Shown in pieces: positions 16,309-24,820 of a stretch of 64,000 nucleotides of DNA. The notes beneath the pieces are model-generated. The model did no database searches. It saw only the letters and a list, made by a program, of their open reading frames with translations, and had not been told where the DNA came from. This stretch comes from Pseudoalteromonas sp. P1-9. Its GTDB lineage: Bacteria > Pseudomonadota > Gammaproteobacteria > Enterobacterales > Alteromonadaceae. Location of the stretch: contig NZ_LKBD01000018.1 of assembly GCF_001399975.1 (NCBI RefSeq), forward strand, positions 24,880 through 88,879, given 5' to 3'. Both the position numbers and the translations under genes were made by a program. Numbering within the stretch: the first letter of the stretch is position 1; each line of letters opens with the position of its first letter.

Positions 16309-18207
16309 ATGACGACACAAGATTATAATGCAGAAGCCATTGAGGTTTTAAATGGACTCGAACCGGTAAAGCGCCGTCCCGGCATGTATACCGATACCAC
16401 ACGTCCAAACCACCTTGGCCAAGAAGTTATCGATAACAGTGTGGATGAAGCCTTAGCTGGGCATGCATCGAAAATTGATGTGATCCTGCACGAAGACAAC
16501 TCGCTGGAAGTAGTCGATGATGGCCGTGGTATGCCAATCGATATTCACCCCGAAGAAGGTATTCCGGGCGTTGAGCTTATTCTTACCAAACTACATGCTG
16601 GTGGTAAGTTTTCCAACAAAAACTATCAATTCTCAGGTGGTTTACACGGGGTAGGTATTTCCGTTGTAAATGCCTTATCAACGCGTGTATTAGTTACCGT
16701 ACGACGCGATGCAAAAGTGTATGAAATTGCGTTTGAAAACGGTGATAAGGTACAAGATTTAACCGAGGTCGGTACTGTAGGCAAGCGCAATACCGGTACG
16801 TCAGTGCACTTTTGGCCTGATCCAAGTTACTTCGACTCGGCAAACTTCTCGCTATCAAAGCTCAAGCATTTATTAAAAGCCAAAGCGGTTCTATGTCCTG
16901 GCTTAAAAATCCGTTTTATCAATAAACAAACTAAAGAAACCATTGAATGGTTTTTTGAAGATGGCTTAAAAGATTACCTTGCTGATGCATTAAAAGAATA
17001 CGAAGTTTTACCGAAACAACCATTTACCGGTGAGTTTTCCGGTTCCACCGAAGGTGTAGATTGGGCGGTATTGTGGTTACCTGAAGGCGGTGAAGGGGTT
17101 TATGAGAGTTATGTAAACCTTATTCCAACAGCGCAAGGCGGTACCCATGTAAATGGTCTGCGCCAAGGTTTGCTAGAAGCAATGCGCGAATTTTGTGAAT
17201 TCCGCAATTTATTACCGCGTGGGGTAAAACTAACACCTGACGATATTTGGGACCGATGTAGTTATGTGCTATCGGTCAAAATGCAGGACCCACAATTTGC
17301 AGGTCAAACTAAAGAGAAATTATCGTCACGTGCAACCTCAGCATTTGTTTCGGGTGTGGTAAAAGACTCGTTTAGTTTATGGCTTAATGAGCACACAGAT
17401 ATTGCAGAGTTGCTTGCGGAAATTTGTATTAGCAACGCGCAAAAACGCATGCGTGCGGCGAAAAAAGTGGTTCGTAAAAAAATCACATCAGGTCCTGCGT
17501 TACCGGGTAAATTAACCGACTGTAGCACGCAAGAAAGCGAGCGCAGTGAACTCTTTTTAGTAGAGGGTGACTCGGCGGGTGGTTCAGCTAAACAAGCGCG
17601 CGATCGTGAGTTCCAAGCGGTAATGCCACTACGTGGTAAAATCCTTAATACGTGGGAAGTTGAATCAGGACAAATTCTTGCGTCGCAAGAAGTGCACGAT
17701 ATTTCAGTGGCGATTGGTATGGATCCAGATTCAAAAGATTTAACTAATCTACGCTATCACAAAATTTGTATTTTAGCGGATGCGGATTCTGATGGATTGC
17801 ACATTGCAACCTTGTTGTGCGCACTGTTTGTAAAACACTTCCCTGTTTTGGTAGAGCAAGGGCACGTGTATGTAGCAATGCCACCGCTTTATAGAATCGA
17901 CGTAGGTAAAGAAGTATTTTATGCCCTTGATGAAGATGAAAAAACCGGCATTTTAGACCGTATCGAAGCAGAGAAAAAACGTGGCAAAGTGAATGTACAA
18001 CGCTTTAAAGGCTTGGGTGAAATGAACCCAATGCAGCTGCGCGAGACGACAATGGATCCAAATACGCGCCGTTTAGTGCAATTAAGCTTAGAGGGCGATG
18101 AAGAAACATTGGAAGTAATGGATATGTTACTTGCCAAAAAGCGCTCAAGCGATCGTCGCGAGTGGTTAGAAACCAGTGGCGACCAAGCGGATTCATGGAA
18201 CTCATAA
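16309..18207 (+). CDS. parE: DNA topoisomerase IV subunit B
   Basis: 632 residues; the ATPase subunit of topoisomerase IV, which decatenates daughter chromosomes. GHKL ATPase motifs are EVIDNSVDEALAG (catalytic Glu and Mg-binding Asn), VDDGRGMP, and GGLHGVG in the ATP lid. The TOPRIM domain has LVEGDSAGGSAKQ and the metal site DADSDG. The C-terminus carries RFKGLGEMNPMQL. It lacks the extra insertion of long GyrB proteins. It follows yqiA after a 113-nt gap that could hold its own promoter, and precedes parC by 29 nt. Confidence 0.97.
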   Translation: MTTQDYNAEAIEVLNGLEPVKRRPGMYTDTTRPNHLGQEVIDNSVDEALAGHASKIDVILHEDNSLEVVDDGRGMPIDIHPEEGIPGVELILTKLHAGGKFSNKNYQFSGGLHGVGISVVNALSTRVLVTVRRDAKVYEIAFENGDKVQDLTEVGTVGKRNTGTSVHFWPDPSYFDSANFSLSKLKHLLKAKAVLCPGLKIRFINKQTKETIEWFFEDGLKDYLADALKEYEVLPKQPFTGEFSGSTEGVDWAVLWLPEGGEGVYESYVNLIPTAQGGTHVNGLRQGLLEAMREFCEFRNLLPRGVKLTPDDIWDRCSYVLSVKMQDPQFAGQTKEKLSSRATSAFVSGVVKDSFSLWLNEHTDIAELLAEICISNAQKRMRAAKKVVRKKITSGPALPGKLTDCSTQESERSELFLVEGDSAGGSAKQARDREFQAVMPLRGKILNTWEVESGQILASQEVHDISVAIGMDPDSKDLTNLRYHKICILADADSDGLHIATLLCALFVKHFPVLVEQGHVYVAMPPLYRIDVGKEVFYALDEDEKTGILDRIEAEKKRGKVNVQRFKGLGEMNPMQLRETTMDPNTRRLVQLSLEGDEETLEVMDMLLAKKRSSDRREWLETSGDQADSWNS

Positions 18208-18236
18208 CTAGCATTAAAAAATTTAGGTAAACGAGC

Positions 18237-20543
18237 ATGTCAGATCTCGATACCCTCGCAATGCAAGGGATAGAAAAACAAACAATGGCGCAGTTTACGC
18301 AAAGCGCCTATTTAAATTACTCAATGTACGTAATTAAAGACCGTGCCTTGCCACATATTGGCGACGGTTTGAAACCCGTACAACGTCGTATTGTTTACGC
18401 AATGAGTGAACTCGGCCTATCGGCAGCGGCAAAATACAAAAAATCAGCCCGTACCGTGGGTGATGTACTCGGTAAATATCACCCACACGGTGATAGCGCC
18501 TGTTATGAAGCCATGGTACTGATGGCGCAGCCATTTTCTTACCGTTATCCGCTGGTGGATGGTCAGGGTAACTGGGGTGCGGCAGATGATCCTAAGTCTT
18601 TTGCGGCAATGCGTTACACCGAAGCGCGTTTATCTAAGTTCTCTGAGGTTTTATTAAAAGAACTAGGCCAAGGCACAGTCGATTGGATCCCTAACTTCGA
18701 CGGCACCATGAAGGAGCCGGAAGTACTGCCTGCACGTTTACCGCATATTCTATTGAACGGTATTACCGGTATTGCTGTAGGTATGGCAACTGATATTCCG
18801 CCGCACAACGTACGCGAAGTGGCAGATGCCTGTTGTACATTACTGGATAAACCTAAAACCGAACTTGAAGAGCTGCTTGATTTAGTACAAGCACCGGATT
18901 ACCCAACTGATGCGGAAATTATTACGCCTAAGGCTGAAATTCGCAAAATCTACTCAAGTGGTAAAGGCTCTATCAAAATGCGCGCGGTGTATACTGAAGA
19001 GCAAGGCGATATTGTCATTACGGCGTTACCTCATCAGTGCTCTGGTGCGAAAGTGTTAGAGCAAATTGCTACGCAAATGCGCGCTAAAAAATTACCTATG
19101 GTGGCCGATTTACGTGATGAGTCCGATCATGAAAATCCAACGCGTATTGTAATTGTGCCGCGTTCAAATCGCGTAAAAGCTGAGCCACTTATGGCGCACT
19201 TATTTGCGACCACCGACCTTGAGAAAAACTACCGTGTTAACTTAAACATGCTGGGGCTAAACGGTCGTCCTCAAGTAAAAGACTTAAAAACAATTCTATC
19301 TGAATGGTTAGTGTTTAGACGTGAAACGGTTCGCCGCCGTTTGCAATACCGCTTAGACAAAGTATTAGCACGTTTGCATATTTTAGAAGGCTTATTGATT
19401 GCCTTTTTAAATATCGACGAAGTAATTGAAATTATCCGCAGCGAAGATGAGCCAAAGCCAGTTTTAATGGCGCGTTTTGGTATTACGGAAACGCAAGCAG
19501 AGGCAATTTTAGAGCTTAAACTTCGCCACCTTGCTAAATTAGAAGAAATGAAAATTCGCGGTGAGCAAGACGAACTTGCCAAAGAGCGCGATAAACTTGA
19601 ATTGATTCTTGGTTCTGAGCGCCGTATGTCGACGTTACTGAAAAAAGAAATTCAAGAAGCCGCTGAGCTTTATGGTGACGATCGTCGTTCGCCTGTGGTT
19701 GAGCGCGGTGAAGCAAAAGCCTTAAGTGAAAAAGACTTAATGCCATCAGAAAGTGTGACAGTCGTGCTTTCTGAAAAAGGCTGGGCACGTTGTGCTAAAG
19801 GCCATGATATTGACGCTGAAGGCCTGAGTTATAAATCGGGTGACAGCTTTAAGTCTCTTGCCAAAGGACGCAGTAATCAGCCGAGTGTATTCTTAGATAG
19901 CTCTGGCCGAGCATTCGCAACCGATACCCATAGTTTACCTTCTGCCCGTAGCCAAGGTGAGCCAATGACAGGGCGCTTTAATGTTGCACCTGGCGCGAAC
20001 CTTGAACATGTGGTTATGGGTGAAGAAAAAGCCAACTTCCTGATGGCATCAGATGCAGGTTATGGCTTTATTACCGAATTTAATGACTTGGTGAGTAAAA
20101 ATAAAAACGGTAAAGCACTGGTAACGATTCCTGAAGCTGCATTATTAATGACACCACAGTCAATTCACGACATTACGACAGACCGCTGTTTAGCAATCTC
20201 GAACGAAGGTCGCATGCTGATCTTCCCAATTCGTGATTTGCCAAAACTAGGTAAAGGTAAAGGAAATAAGATCATTTCCATTCCGAGCGCCCGTGTTAAA
20301 TCGCGAGAAGAGTTTGTCAAAGTGCTGGGTATCGTGCCAGATGGCGCGTCTGTTACTTTACATGCAGGTAAGCGTAAACTAACGTTAAAACCAAGTGATT
20401 TAGAACATTACTACGGCGAGCGTGGCAGACGTGGTAATAAGTTACCGCGTGGTTTACAGCGTGTAGACTTAATGGAAGTTGAGTTTACTGCCGCACAAGA
20501 ATTGATCGACGATGCTATTGATTCGGAAAATAGCGAAGATTAG
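18237..20543 (+). CDS. parC: DNA topoisomerase IV subunit A
   Basis: 768 residues; the DNA breakage-reunion subunit of topoisomerase IV. The winged-helix region contains [15 protein letters not shown], and the catalytic Tyr is in AAMRYTE near residue 127. The quinolone-resistance-determining positions (Ser87 and Glu91, equivalent to E. coli Ser80 and Glu84) are wild type, predicting no target mutation in this subunit. The C-terminal beta-pinwheel includes [16 protein letters not shown] strong terminator follows at 20577, so parE-parC ends the operon. Confidence 0.97.
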   Translation: MSDLDTLAMQGIEKQTMAQFTQSAYLNYSMYVIKDRALPHIGDGLKPVQRRIVYAMSELGLSAAAKYKKSARTVGDVLGKYHPHGDSACYEAMVLMAQPFSYRYPLVDGQGNWGAADDPKSFAAMRYTEARLSKFSEVLLKELGQGTVDWIPNFDGTMKEPEVLPARLPHILLNGITGIAVGMATDIPPHNVREVADACCTLLDKPKTELEELLDLVQAPDYPTDAEIITPKAEIRKIYSSGKGSIKMRAVYTEEQGDIVITALPHQCSGAKVLEQIATQMRAKKLPMVADLRDESDHENPTRIVIVPRSNRVKAEPLMAHLFATTDLEKNYRVNLNMLGLNGRPQVKDLKTILSEWLVFRRETVRRRLQYRLDKVLARLHILEGLLIAFLNIDEVIEIIRSEDEPKPVLMARFGITETQAEAILELKLRHLAKLEEMKIRGEQDELAKERDKLELILGSERRMSTLLKKEIQEAAELYGDDRRSPVVERGEAKALSEKDLMPSESVTVVLSEKGWARCAKGHDIDAEGLSYKSGDSFKSLAKGRSNQPSVFLDSSGRAFATDTHSLPSARSQGEPMTGRFNVAPGANLEHVVMGEEKANFLMASDAGYGFITEFNDLVSKNKNGKALVTIPEAALLMTPQSIHDITTDRCLAISNEGRMLIFPIRDLPKLGKGKGNKIISIPSARVKSREEFVKVLGIVPDGASVTLHAGKRKLTLKPSDLEHYYGERGRRGNKLPRGLQRVDLMEVEFTAAQELIDDAIDSENSED

Positions 20544-20576
20544 TGCTTCTTTGCGTCGAAAAGCGTTAAAATAACG

Positions 20577-20608
20577 AAAACCAGTCTCAATATGGGGCTG
20601 GTTTTTTT
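20577..20608 (+). terminator. Rho-independent terminator after parC
   Basis: CCAGTCTC and GGGGCTGG pair as an 8-bp stem (two G:U pairs) with loop AATAT at 20581-20601, preceded by AAAA and followed by seven T. It is 33 nt beyond the parC stop. Confidence 0.88.
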
Positions 20609-20627
20609 ATAATCCGTGTTTTTTAGC

Positions 20628-20656
20628 TTACACATGTTAGCTAAAATTCGTATAAT
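20628..20656 (+). promoter_or_regulatory. Sigma-70 promoter of plsC
   Basis: A perfect TATAAT at 20651-20656 lies just after the parC terminator. The -35 position (TTACAC at 20628-20633, spacing 17) is weak. The promoter predicts a transcript start near 20663, which rules out all plsC start codons further upstream and supports the TTG at 20685. Confidence 0.65.
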
Positions 20657-20684
20657 GGCGCGCTTAGTTATTGGAGACGTTATT

Positions 20685-21422
20685 TTGATATTTGCTGTTC
20701 GCTTAGTACTACTTGCGATTTTTATCTTTTTTAGTGCGATTTTTGGTTTGCTGTTATGTTTAGTAATGCCGTTTAACCGCAACCACGTTCACCGTTTTGC
20801 TTCTTGGTATGGCAGCATGCATGTACTACTGGGCGCCAAGTTGGAAATCAAAGGCCTTGAACAATTAGATAAAGATAAGTCATATGTATTTGTCTCGAAT
20901 CACCAAAATAACTATGATTTGTTTACCGTGACCAACGCAGTACCAGAAAATACCGTAAGCATTGGTAAAAAAAGCATTCGCTTTATCCCATTTTTTGGCC
21001 AGTTGTACTGGTTGTCAGGCAATATTTTAATTGACCGCAATAATAAATCAAAAGCAAAAGGCACAATTGATAAGGCCGCATCAAAAATTAAAAATGATAA
21101 GATTTCTGTGTGGTTATTCCCTGAAGGTACACGCAGTTATGGGCGTGGTTTATTACCATTTAAAACAGGCGCATTTCACACGGCTATGCAAGCCGGTGTG
21201 GAGGTTGTGCCGGTCTGTATGAGTACAACAACAGGGCGTATTAAGTTAAATCGTTGGGCTAACCCAACCATTTATGTTGAATTACTTGATCCGATTTCGT
21301 TGGAAAAGGATGTATCGGCAAGAGAGCACGCAAAGCGAATTCATGCTATGATGCAGAGTAAAATTGAACAGCTAGATGCTAAAGTAGAGAGCGATTGTGG
21401 AAAACTGGCGCGAAATAAGTGA
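20685..21422 (+). CDS. plsC: 1-acyl-sn-glycerol-3-phosphate acyltransferase
   Basis: Acylates lysophosphatidic acid to phosphatidic acid at the inner membrane. Motif I is NHQNNYD (NHX4D), followed by IPFFGQLYWLSGNILIDRNN, the acceptor motif FPEGTRS, and VPVCMST. I start it at TTG 20685: GGAGA lies about 8 nt upstream, the N-terminus (M)IFAVRLVLLAIF then matches the family, and the length becomes 245 residues, the same as E. coli PlsC. The longer reading frame from 20616 would include the -10 box. It overlaps rraB by 26 nt. Confidence 0.93.
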   Translation: MIFAVRLVLLAIFIFFSAIFGLLLCLVMPFNRNHVHRFASWYGSMHVLLGAKLEIKGLEQLDKDKSYVFVSNHQNNYDLFTVTNAVPENTVSIGKKSIRFIPFFGQLYWLSGNILIDRNNKSKAKGTIDKAASKIKNDKISVWLFPEGTRSYGRGLLPFKTGAFHTAMQAGVEVVPVCMSTTTGRIKLNRWANPTIYVELLDPISLEKDVSAREHAKRIHAMMQSKIEQLDAKVESDCGKLARNK

Positions 21423-21732
21423 AGACATTGTTGAGTCGTTATTAGAAGACGGCTCAAACCCAGACAAACTGTACGAAGTAGAACACCACTTTGTATGTGA
21501 AGATTTTGATAAGTTAGAAGAAGCGGCACTTGCTGCATTCAAACTTGGTTTTGACGTGGAAGATCCAGCTGAACTTGAATTAGAAGATGGCAGCAAAATT
21601 TGGGGCTTTGACGTTGTAGTTGAATGTGAACTTGACGCAGAACTTATTCTTGAAGATGTAGATAAGCTTATCGATCTTGCTGCAAAAGCTGGTGTGGAAT
21701 ACGATGGTTGGGGCACTTACTTTCAAGAGTAA
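21397..21732 (+). CDS. rraB: Regulator of RNase E activity B (RraB)
   Basis: 111 residues, strongly acidic. RraB binds the C-terminal half of RNase E and modulates the degradosome. The diagnostic segments are ESLLEDGSNPDKLYEVEHHF, AFKLGFDVEDPAELELEDG, and the C-terminal VEYDGWGTYF. The Asp/Glu-rich tail found beyond that motif in E. coli is absent here. The start is a GTG inside plsC, so the two are coupled. A strong hairpin terminator follows. Confidence 0.93.
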   Translation: MENWREISEDIVESLLEDGSNPDKLYEVEHHFVCEDFDKLEEAALAAFKLGFDVEDPAELELEDGSKIWGFDVVVECELDAELILEDVDKLIDLAAKAGVEYDGWGTYFQE

Positions 21733-21762
21733 GCTTCTGTGTTGTATTGACAAATCGAGTAC

Positions 21763-21793
21763 AAAAAATAGCGCCAAATGGCGCTATTTTTTA
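21763..21793. terminator. Bidirectional terminator between rraB and the small membrane gene
   Basis: A13-bp near-perfect inverted repeat (AAAAAATAGCGCC, loop AAAT, GGCGCTATTTTTT) works as an A-tract/stem/T-tract structure on both strands. It serves rraB on the plus strand and the gene ending at 21791 on the minus strand, whose stop codon lies within it. Confidence 0.9.
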
Positions 21794-22075
21794 TTGCGGC
21801 TTATCTTGTGAGAGTTTGAACGGGGAGAACAATAAGACAGGCACTAAAATCAATGTGTGAATTGATAACCAAGCAAGGGTTCCTTCATATACGCCTAGCG
21901 CTGTAACTGCCGTAAAAAGGGCTAGTGCAGACGATACGACTGCCAGTAACCAATAAAGACCAATCGGGCTATTGCTATCAAAGCGAATACTTTCAGCGCA
22001 TTGGTTACTTTTGAAATAGCACGACATTGCAATAATTACCGTAATAAATGAAAAAGCAATCAAAATAACTTCCAT
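21791..22075 (-). CDS. Small membrane protein, possibly DUF3325-like, Fur-regulated
   Basis: 94 residues with three predicted membrane segments: about 2-18, 36-58 and 66-84. The pattern of a short first helix, a polar loop, then a long hydrophobic pair with a segment like YEGTLAWLSIHTL resembles small DUF3325-type proteins that accompany iron-uptake genes, but the match is impressionistic. A canonical Fur box (22142-22156) and a promoter (22109-22135) directly upstream make iron-repressed expression likely. No TonB receptor or siderophore gene is adjacent. Confidence 0.65.
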   Translation of the reverse strand: MEVILIAFSFITVIIAMSCYFKSNQCAESIRFDSNSPIGLYWLLAVVSSALALFTAVTALGVYEGTLAWLSIHTLILVPVLLFSPFKLSQDKPQ

Positions 22076-22108
22076 GGTTTTTCCCTGCTAGGTTTACATG
22101 TTGGTAAG

Positions 22109-22135
22109 ATTATACTGCGCAGAATTTCAAGTCAA
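22109..22135 (-). promoter_or_regulatory. Sigma-70 promoter for the Fur-controlled membrane gene
   Basis: On the minus strand TTGACT (22135-22130) and TATAAT (22114-22109) are separated by 15 nt, a slightly short but plausible spacer. The Fur box begins 6 nt upstream of the -35 element. Confidence 0.6.
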
Positions 22136-22141
22136 TAAAAA

Positions 22142-22156
22142 TGATAATGATTATCA
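22142..22156. promoter_or_regulatory. Fur box
   Basis: TGATAATGATTATCA is a perfect 7-1-7 inverted repeat identical to the established core Fur recognition motif. It lies 67 nt upstream of the start of the 94-residue membrane protein and next to its -35 element, consistent with Fur-Fe repression. Confidence 0.85.
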
Positions 22157-22598
22157 ATTAATTCAATCGTAAATGTATAAGCGCCAATAATCATAAAGTC
22201 TTTTGTTTTTTTAAGGCGTATAGCTTAATGAATGCAATTGCAAAGCTGTCACACTCTCAACACTCCATGTTTTTAATGAAAATAATGATTCAATATTTGC
22301 AGGGTTAACGCGTGTATAAGGCTGCGCTTTTTGACAGGTAACAATGGCGATAGAGGTTGTACTGGCTGTGAAAGGTGTTAAATCTATACAGTTGCAATAA
22401 ATATAAAAGTTGTTTTGGCTATATTTGATGACGAGAAGATACTCAAAGGGGAAAGTAGAAATACTAAAGATGGCTTGCGTGAATGAGCTTCAAGATCACA
22501 ATAAATAGAAAACGCGCTTTAGCGCGCTGGTGACCTCAAACCGAGGTGATTTTAAACACATTACTTGCAGTTAACTTATGCTGCGATATTGAAAGCGT
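22157..22598. other. 442-bp intergenic region without a recognised gene
   Basis: No reading frame with a convincing SD, no tRNA fold and no repeat family is recognised. Near 22510-22550 two short hairpins (GCGC... and CCTC-AAACC-GAGG) stand between this region and the pilZ gene and may act as a weak leftward terminator for it. The rest is AT-rich. Confidence 0.5.
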
Positions 22599-22970
22599 CT
22601 AATCGTTTAACACCGATAAATGCTCAAGCTCACGATAAAGCTCTTCTTCATCTCCCATATTGAGTTCGATAAGGCGTTTTAAATGCGTCACACTGTCAAT
22701 TTCAATTTGCTCACAGCGTAGCCCCAATTGGTCACTTTCAACATGTGCCAGCGACACCAGCATCTCAATCGCAATATCACTGTTAGAAAGTTGAAACACT
22801 AACTTGGCGTGATGCGAAAGATCACACGCAGTAGGCCAGTTATCAGGCTTATTTAAAAGTGCACCTTTAAGCGATAAATCAAGGATTTCAGCGTTATACT
22901 CTACGCCCATAAAGGTTAATTTTGCAGGCGTGCGGTAAATAATACGAGTGAAATGTCGTCTTTCTTGCAT
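22599..22970 (-). CDS. PilZ-domain cyclic-di-GMP receptor
   Basis: 123 residues consisting of little more than a PilZ domain. The N-terminal ERRHFTRI supplies the RxxxR switch and DLSLKGALL supplies the D/NxSxxG motif, so c-di-GMP binding is expected. A short helical C-terminus follows. It lies alone between two non-coding stretches. The SD (AAGGAG) is embedded in a 12-bp palindrome (22972-22983) next to the ATG, which might affect initiation. Confidence 0.85.
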   Translation of the reverse strand: MQERRHFTRIIYRTPAKLTFMGVEYNAEILDLSLKGALLNKPDNWPTACDLSHHAKLVFQLSNSDIAIEMLVSLAHVESDQLGLRCEQIEIDSVTHLKRLIELNMGDEEELYRELEHLSVLND

Positions 22971-23094
22971 TAGGAGCGCTCCTTATCGTCATCTTTAAAG
23001 CATAGCCGATTAACAAAAAATATTAAATATTTTCATGCTGATATGTTTAAATAGCGGGCGCCACTTATGGAATTTATTTTTTAAGGGAAAAACA

Positions 23095-23670
23095 ATGCCA
23101 GAACACGCTGAAAAACAAAAGATTGATCACGGTGAATTGAAAAAAACCGGATTTTGGTTAAATCAGGCGTTTATGATTGTATCGACAATTGTTGGTGTAT
23201 ATTTAGCTGCACAAAGCGGTCTTGAACAAGCGCTAAAATTCGATACGTTAAGCAAAATGGAAGATAACTATTATCTGCGCATGTCGTTATACGATGAATT
23301 AGATGACGCGGTTAAAGAAATTGAAACGTACGCAAAAGTCCTCGCCAAAAGCCCGCCAAAAGTAGTGATTACAGAGCAGCGCCCAATGCTCGACAAATAC
23401 GTTTGGCAAACCATGAAGTACAATCCCACTACTTTGGAAACGCCGAGTGAAATTCTTTCTGAAGTGCGCCGCTTTTATGGTAAAGCCGACCGCACCATCG
23501 ATCAGGTAGGTCGCTGGGCCATTGGTTCACGCCATGCATCAAAATTATTGTTAGAACAAACGGAATATTTTAAAAATGGCCCGCTGTTAAAACTTAAAGA
23601 CAGTGCTGACGAGCTAAAACGCTTGTTAGCGAAAGAAGATATTCAAATTGGCGTATTAAAAGGAGAGTAA
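23095..23670 (+). CDS. Conserved membrane-anchored protein of unknown function
   Basis: 191 residues with one membrane segment at about 24-41 and a charged helical remainder (for example DELDDAVKEIETYAKVL) that is probably coiled coil. Topology is not obvious. The start at 23095 is chosen over 23035 because AAGGGA lies upstream of it and the extra 20 residues are uncharacteristic. It is followed by the rhomboid protease after 6 nt, so the two form an operon. I recognise no domain. A helper or substrate role for the protease is conceivable from the coupling but unproven. Confidence 0.75.
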   Translation: MPEHAEKQKIDHGELKKTGFWLNQAFMIVSTIVGVYLAAQSGLEQALKFDTLSKMEDNYYLRMSLYDELDDAVKEIETYAKVLAKSPPKVVITEQRPMLDKYVWQTMKYNPTTLETPSEILSEVRRFYGKADRTIDQVGRWAIGSRHASKLLLEQTEYFKNGPLLKLKDSADELKRLLAKEDIQIGVLKGE

Positions 23671-23676
23671 TAAGCC

Positions 23677-24759
23677 ATGACCAAACGTTGTCCAAAGTGC
23701 GTTAATGTAGCACTAGAAGTTACCCATTATTGCGGTGAAGAAATTGATGTTTGCCGTCAGTGCGGTGGTTTGTGGTTTGAGAAAAACCAAGTTAATCGCA
23801 TGATTGAAGAGATTAATGACGGCCCGATTGGCGAATGTTATAGCCATCACTTTGGTGAGCCTCAGGGTAGCACAGAATTAAACTGCCCTGATTGCGGCAG
23901 CCATTTAGAAGCGGTGCACTTATTAAAAGATTATCAAACTGAACTGGATATTTGTCGTAAGTGTGATGGTAGCTGGATTGATAAAGACGAACTTACGTCA
24001 GTGGAGAACAGTCCTGAGTTACGCGGTGCACTTGATGAACTAAATAAAAAAGTATCTTGGAAAACTTACTTATTCCAATTTCTAACGCAAATGCCAGTGG
24101 AATATAACTTAAAAACCAAGTCAAAACCTTGGGTAAACTGGTCTTTAATTGCGATTAATATTCTGATTTTCTGTGCGTATTTCTTTAACATCGAGAGCTT
24201 TGGTTTTGTATTAGAAAACTTTGCACTAAGACCTGCTGATGTTAATAACGGCCAAGAGATTTGGACTTTATTAACGTGTGTCTTTTTACATGGCTCTGTG
24301 ATGCATTTAGTTGGAAACATGTATTTCTTATACATTATTGGCGATAACTTAGAAGATGCGCTTGGCCATAAAAAATACCTTATGTATTATTTAATATGCG
24401 GCATAGGCGCATCGCTGTTTAGCTTGGTTATGTCACAAGACCCGAATATTCCATCGGTTGGTGCCAGTGGCGCAATTGCCGGATTATTTGGCATGTACCT
24501 AATGTGGTTTAGACACGCTAGCTTAACCTTTATGTTTGTTATTTATCAAAAGAAACTGAGCGCGGTGTGGTTCTTTGCGATTTGGATAGCAATTAATATT
24601 TTCGGTCTAATCGTATTACAAGATGGCGTTGATTATGGCGCGCACATCGGTGGTTTTATTGTTGGTTTAGTGATTGGTTACTTCTTAAAAGAGAAGGTGC
24701 TTGCTGAAAACCCATTAATCAAACTGCTCAATCAGCCAGAAGCTGTGCTAAAACGTTAA
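23677..24759 (+). CDS. Rhomboid intramembrane serine protease with two N-terminal zinc ribbons
   Basis: 360 residues. The N-terminal ~110 residues hold two zf-TFIIB-like zinc ribbons, each CPxC...CxxC followed by GLWF or GSWI and an acidic helix (Cys5, 8, 26, 29 and Cys70, 73, 93, 96). The C-terminal part has six or more membrane segments with the rhomboid features: HGSVMHLVGNM on TM2 (His205, His210, Asn214), catalytic Ser264 in GASGAIAG, and catalytic His323 in GAHIGG. The cytoplasmic zinc ribbons probably recruit substrate or partner. It shares an operon with the 191-residue protein upstream. Confidence 0.93.
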   Translation: MTKRCPKCVNVALEVTHYCGEEIDVCRQCGGLWFEKNQVNRMIEEINDGPIGECYSHHFGEPQGSTELNCPDCGSHLEAVHLLKDYQTELDICRKCDGSWIDKDELTSVENSPELRGALDELNKKVSWKTYLFQFLTQMPVEYNLKTKSKPWVNWSLIAINILIFCAYFFNIESFGFVLENFALRPADVNNGQEIWTLLTCVFLHGSVMHLVGNMYFLYIIGDNLEDALGHKKYLMYYLICGIGASLFSLVMSQDPNIPSVGASGAIAGLFGMYLMWFRHASLTFMFVIYQKKLSAVWFFAIWIAINIFGLIVLQDGVDYGAHIGGFIVGLVIGYFLKEKVLAENPLIKLLNQPEAVLKR

Positions 24760-24774
24760 TAACGTTTATGCATT

Positions 24775-24802
24775 AAAAAGCCCGCAATGTGCGGGCTTTT
24801 TT
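24775..24802. terminator. Bidirectional terminator between the rhomboid gene and ettA
   Basis: AAAAAGCCCGC, loop AATGT, GCGGGCTTTTTT is a GC-rich stem with A- and T-tracts on either side. It suits both the rightward rhomboid operon and the leftward ettA. Confidence 0.92.
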
Positions 24803-24820
24803 GTATTGTGTGAAAACCAA

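Noticed and set aside
22330..22402. Short frame ATGGCGATAG... near 22344 in the intergenic region
   Set aside because: Only 18 codons, no convincing SD, and no coding signal.
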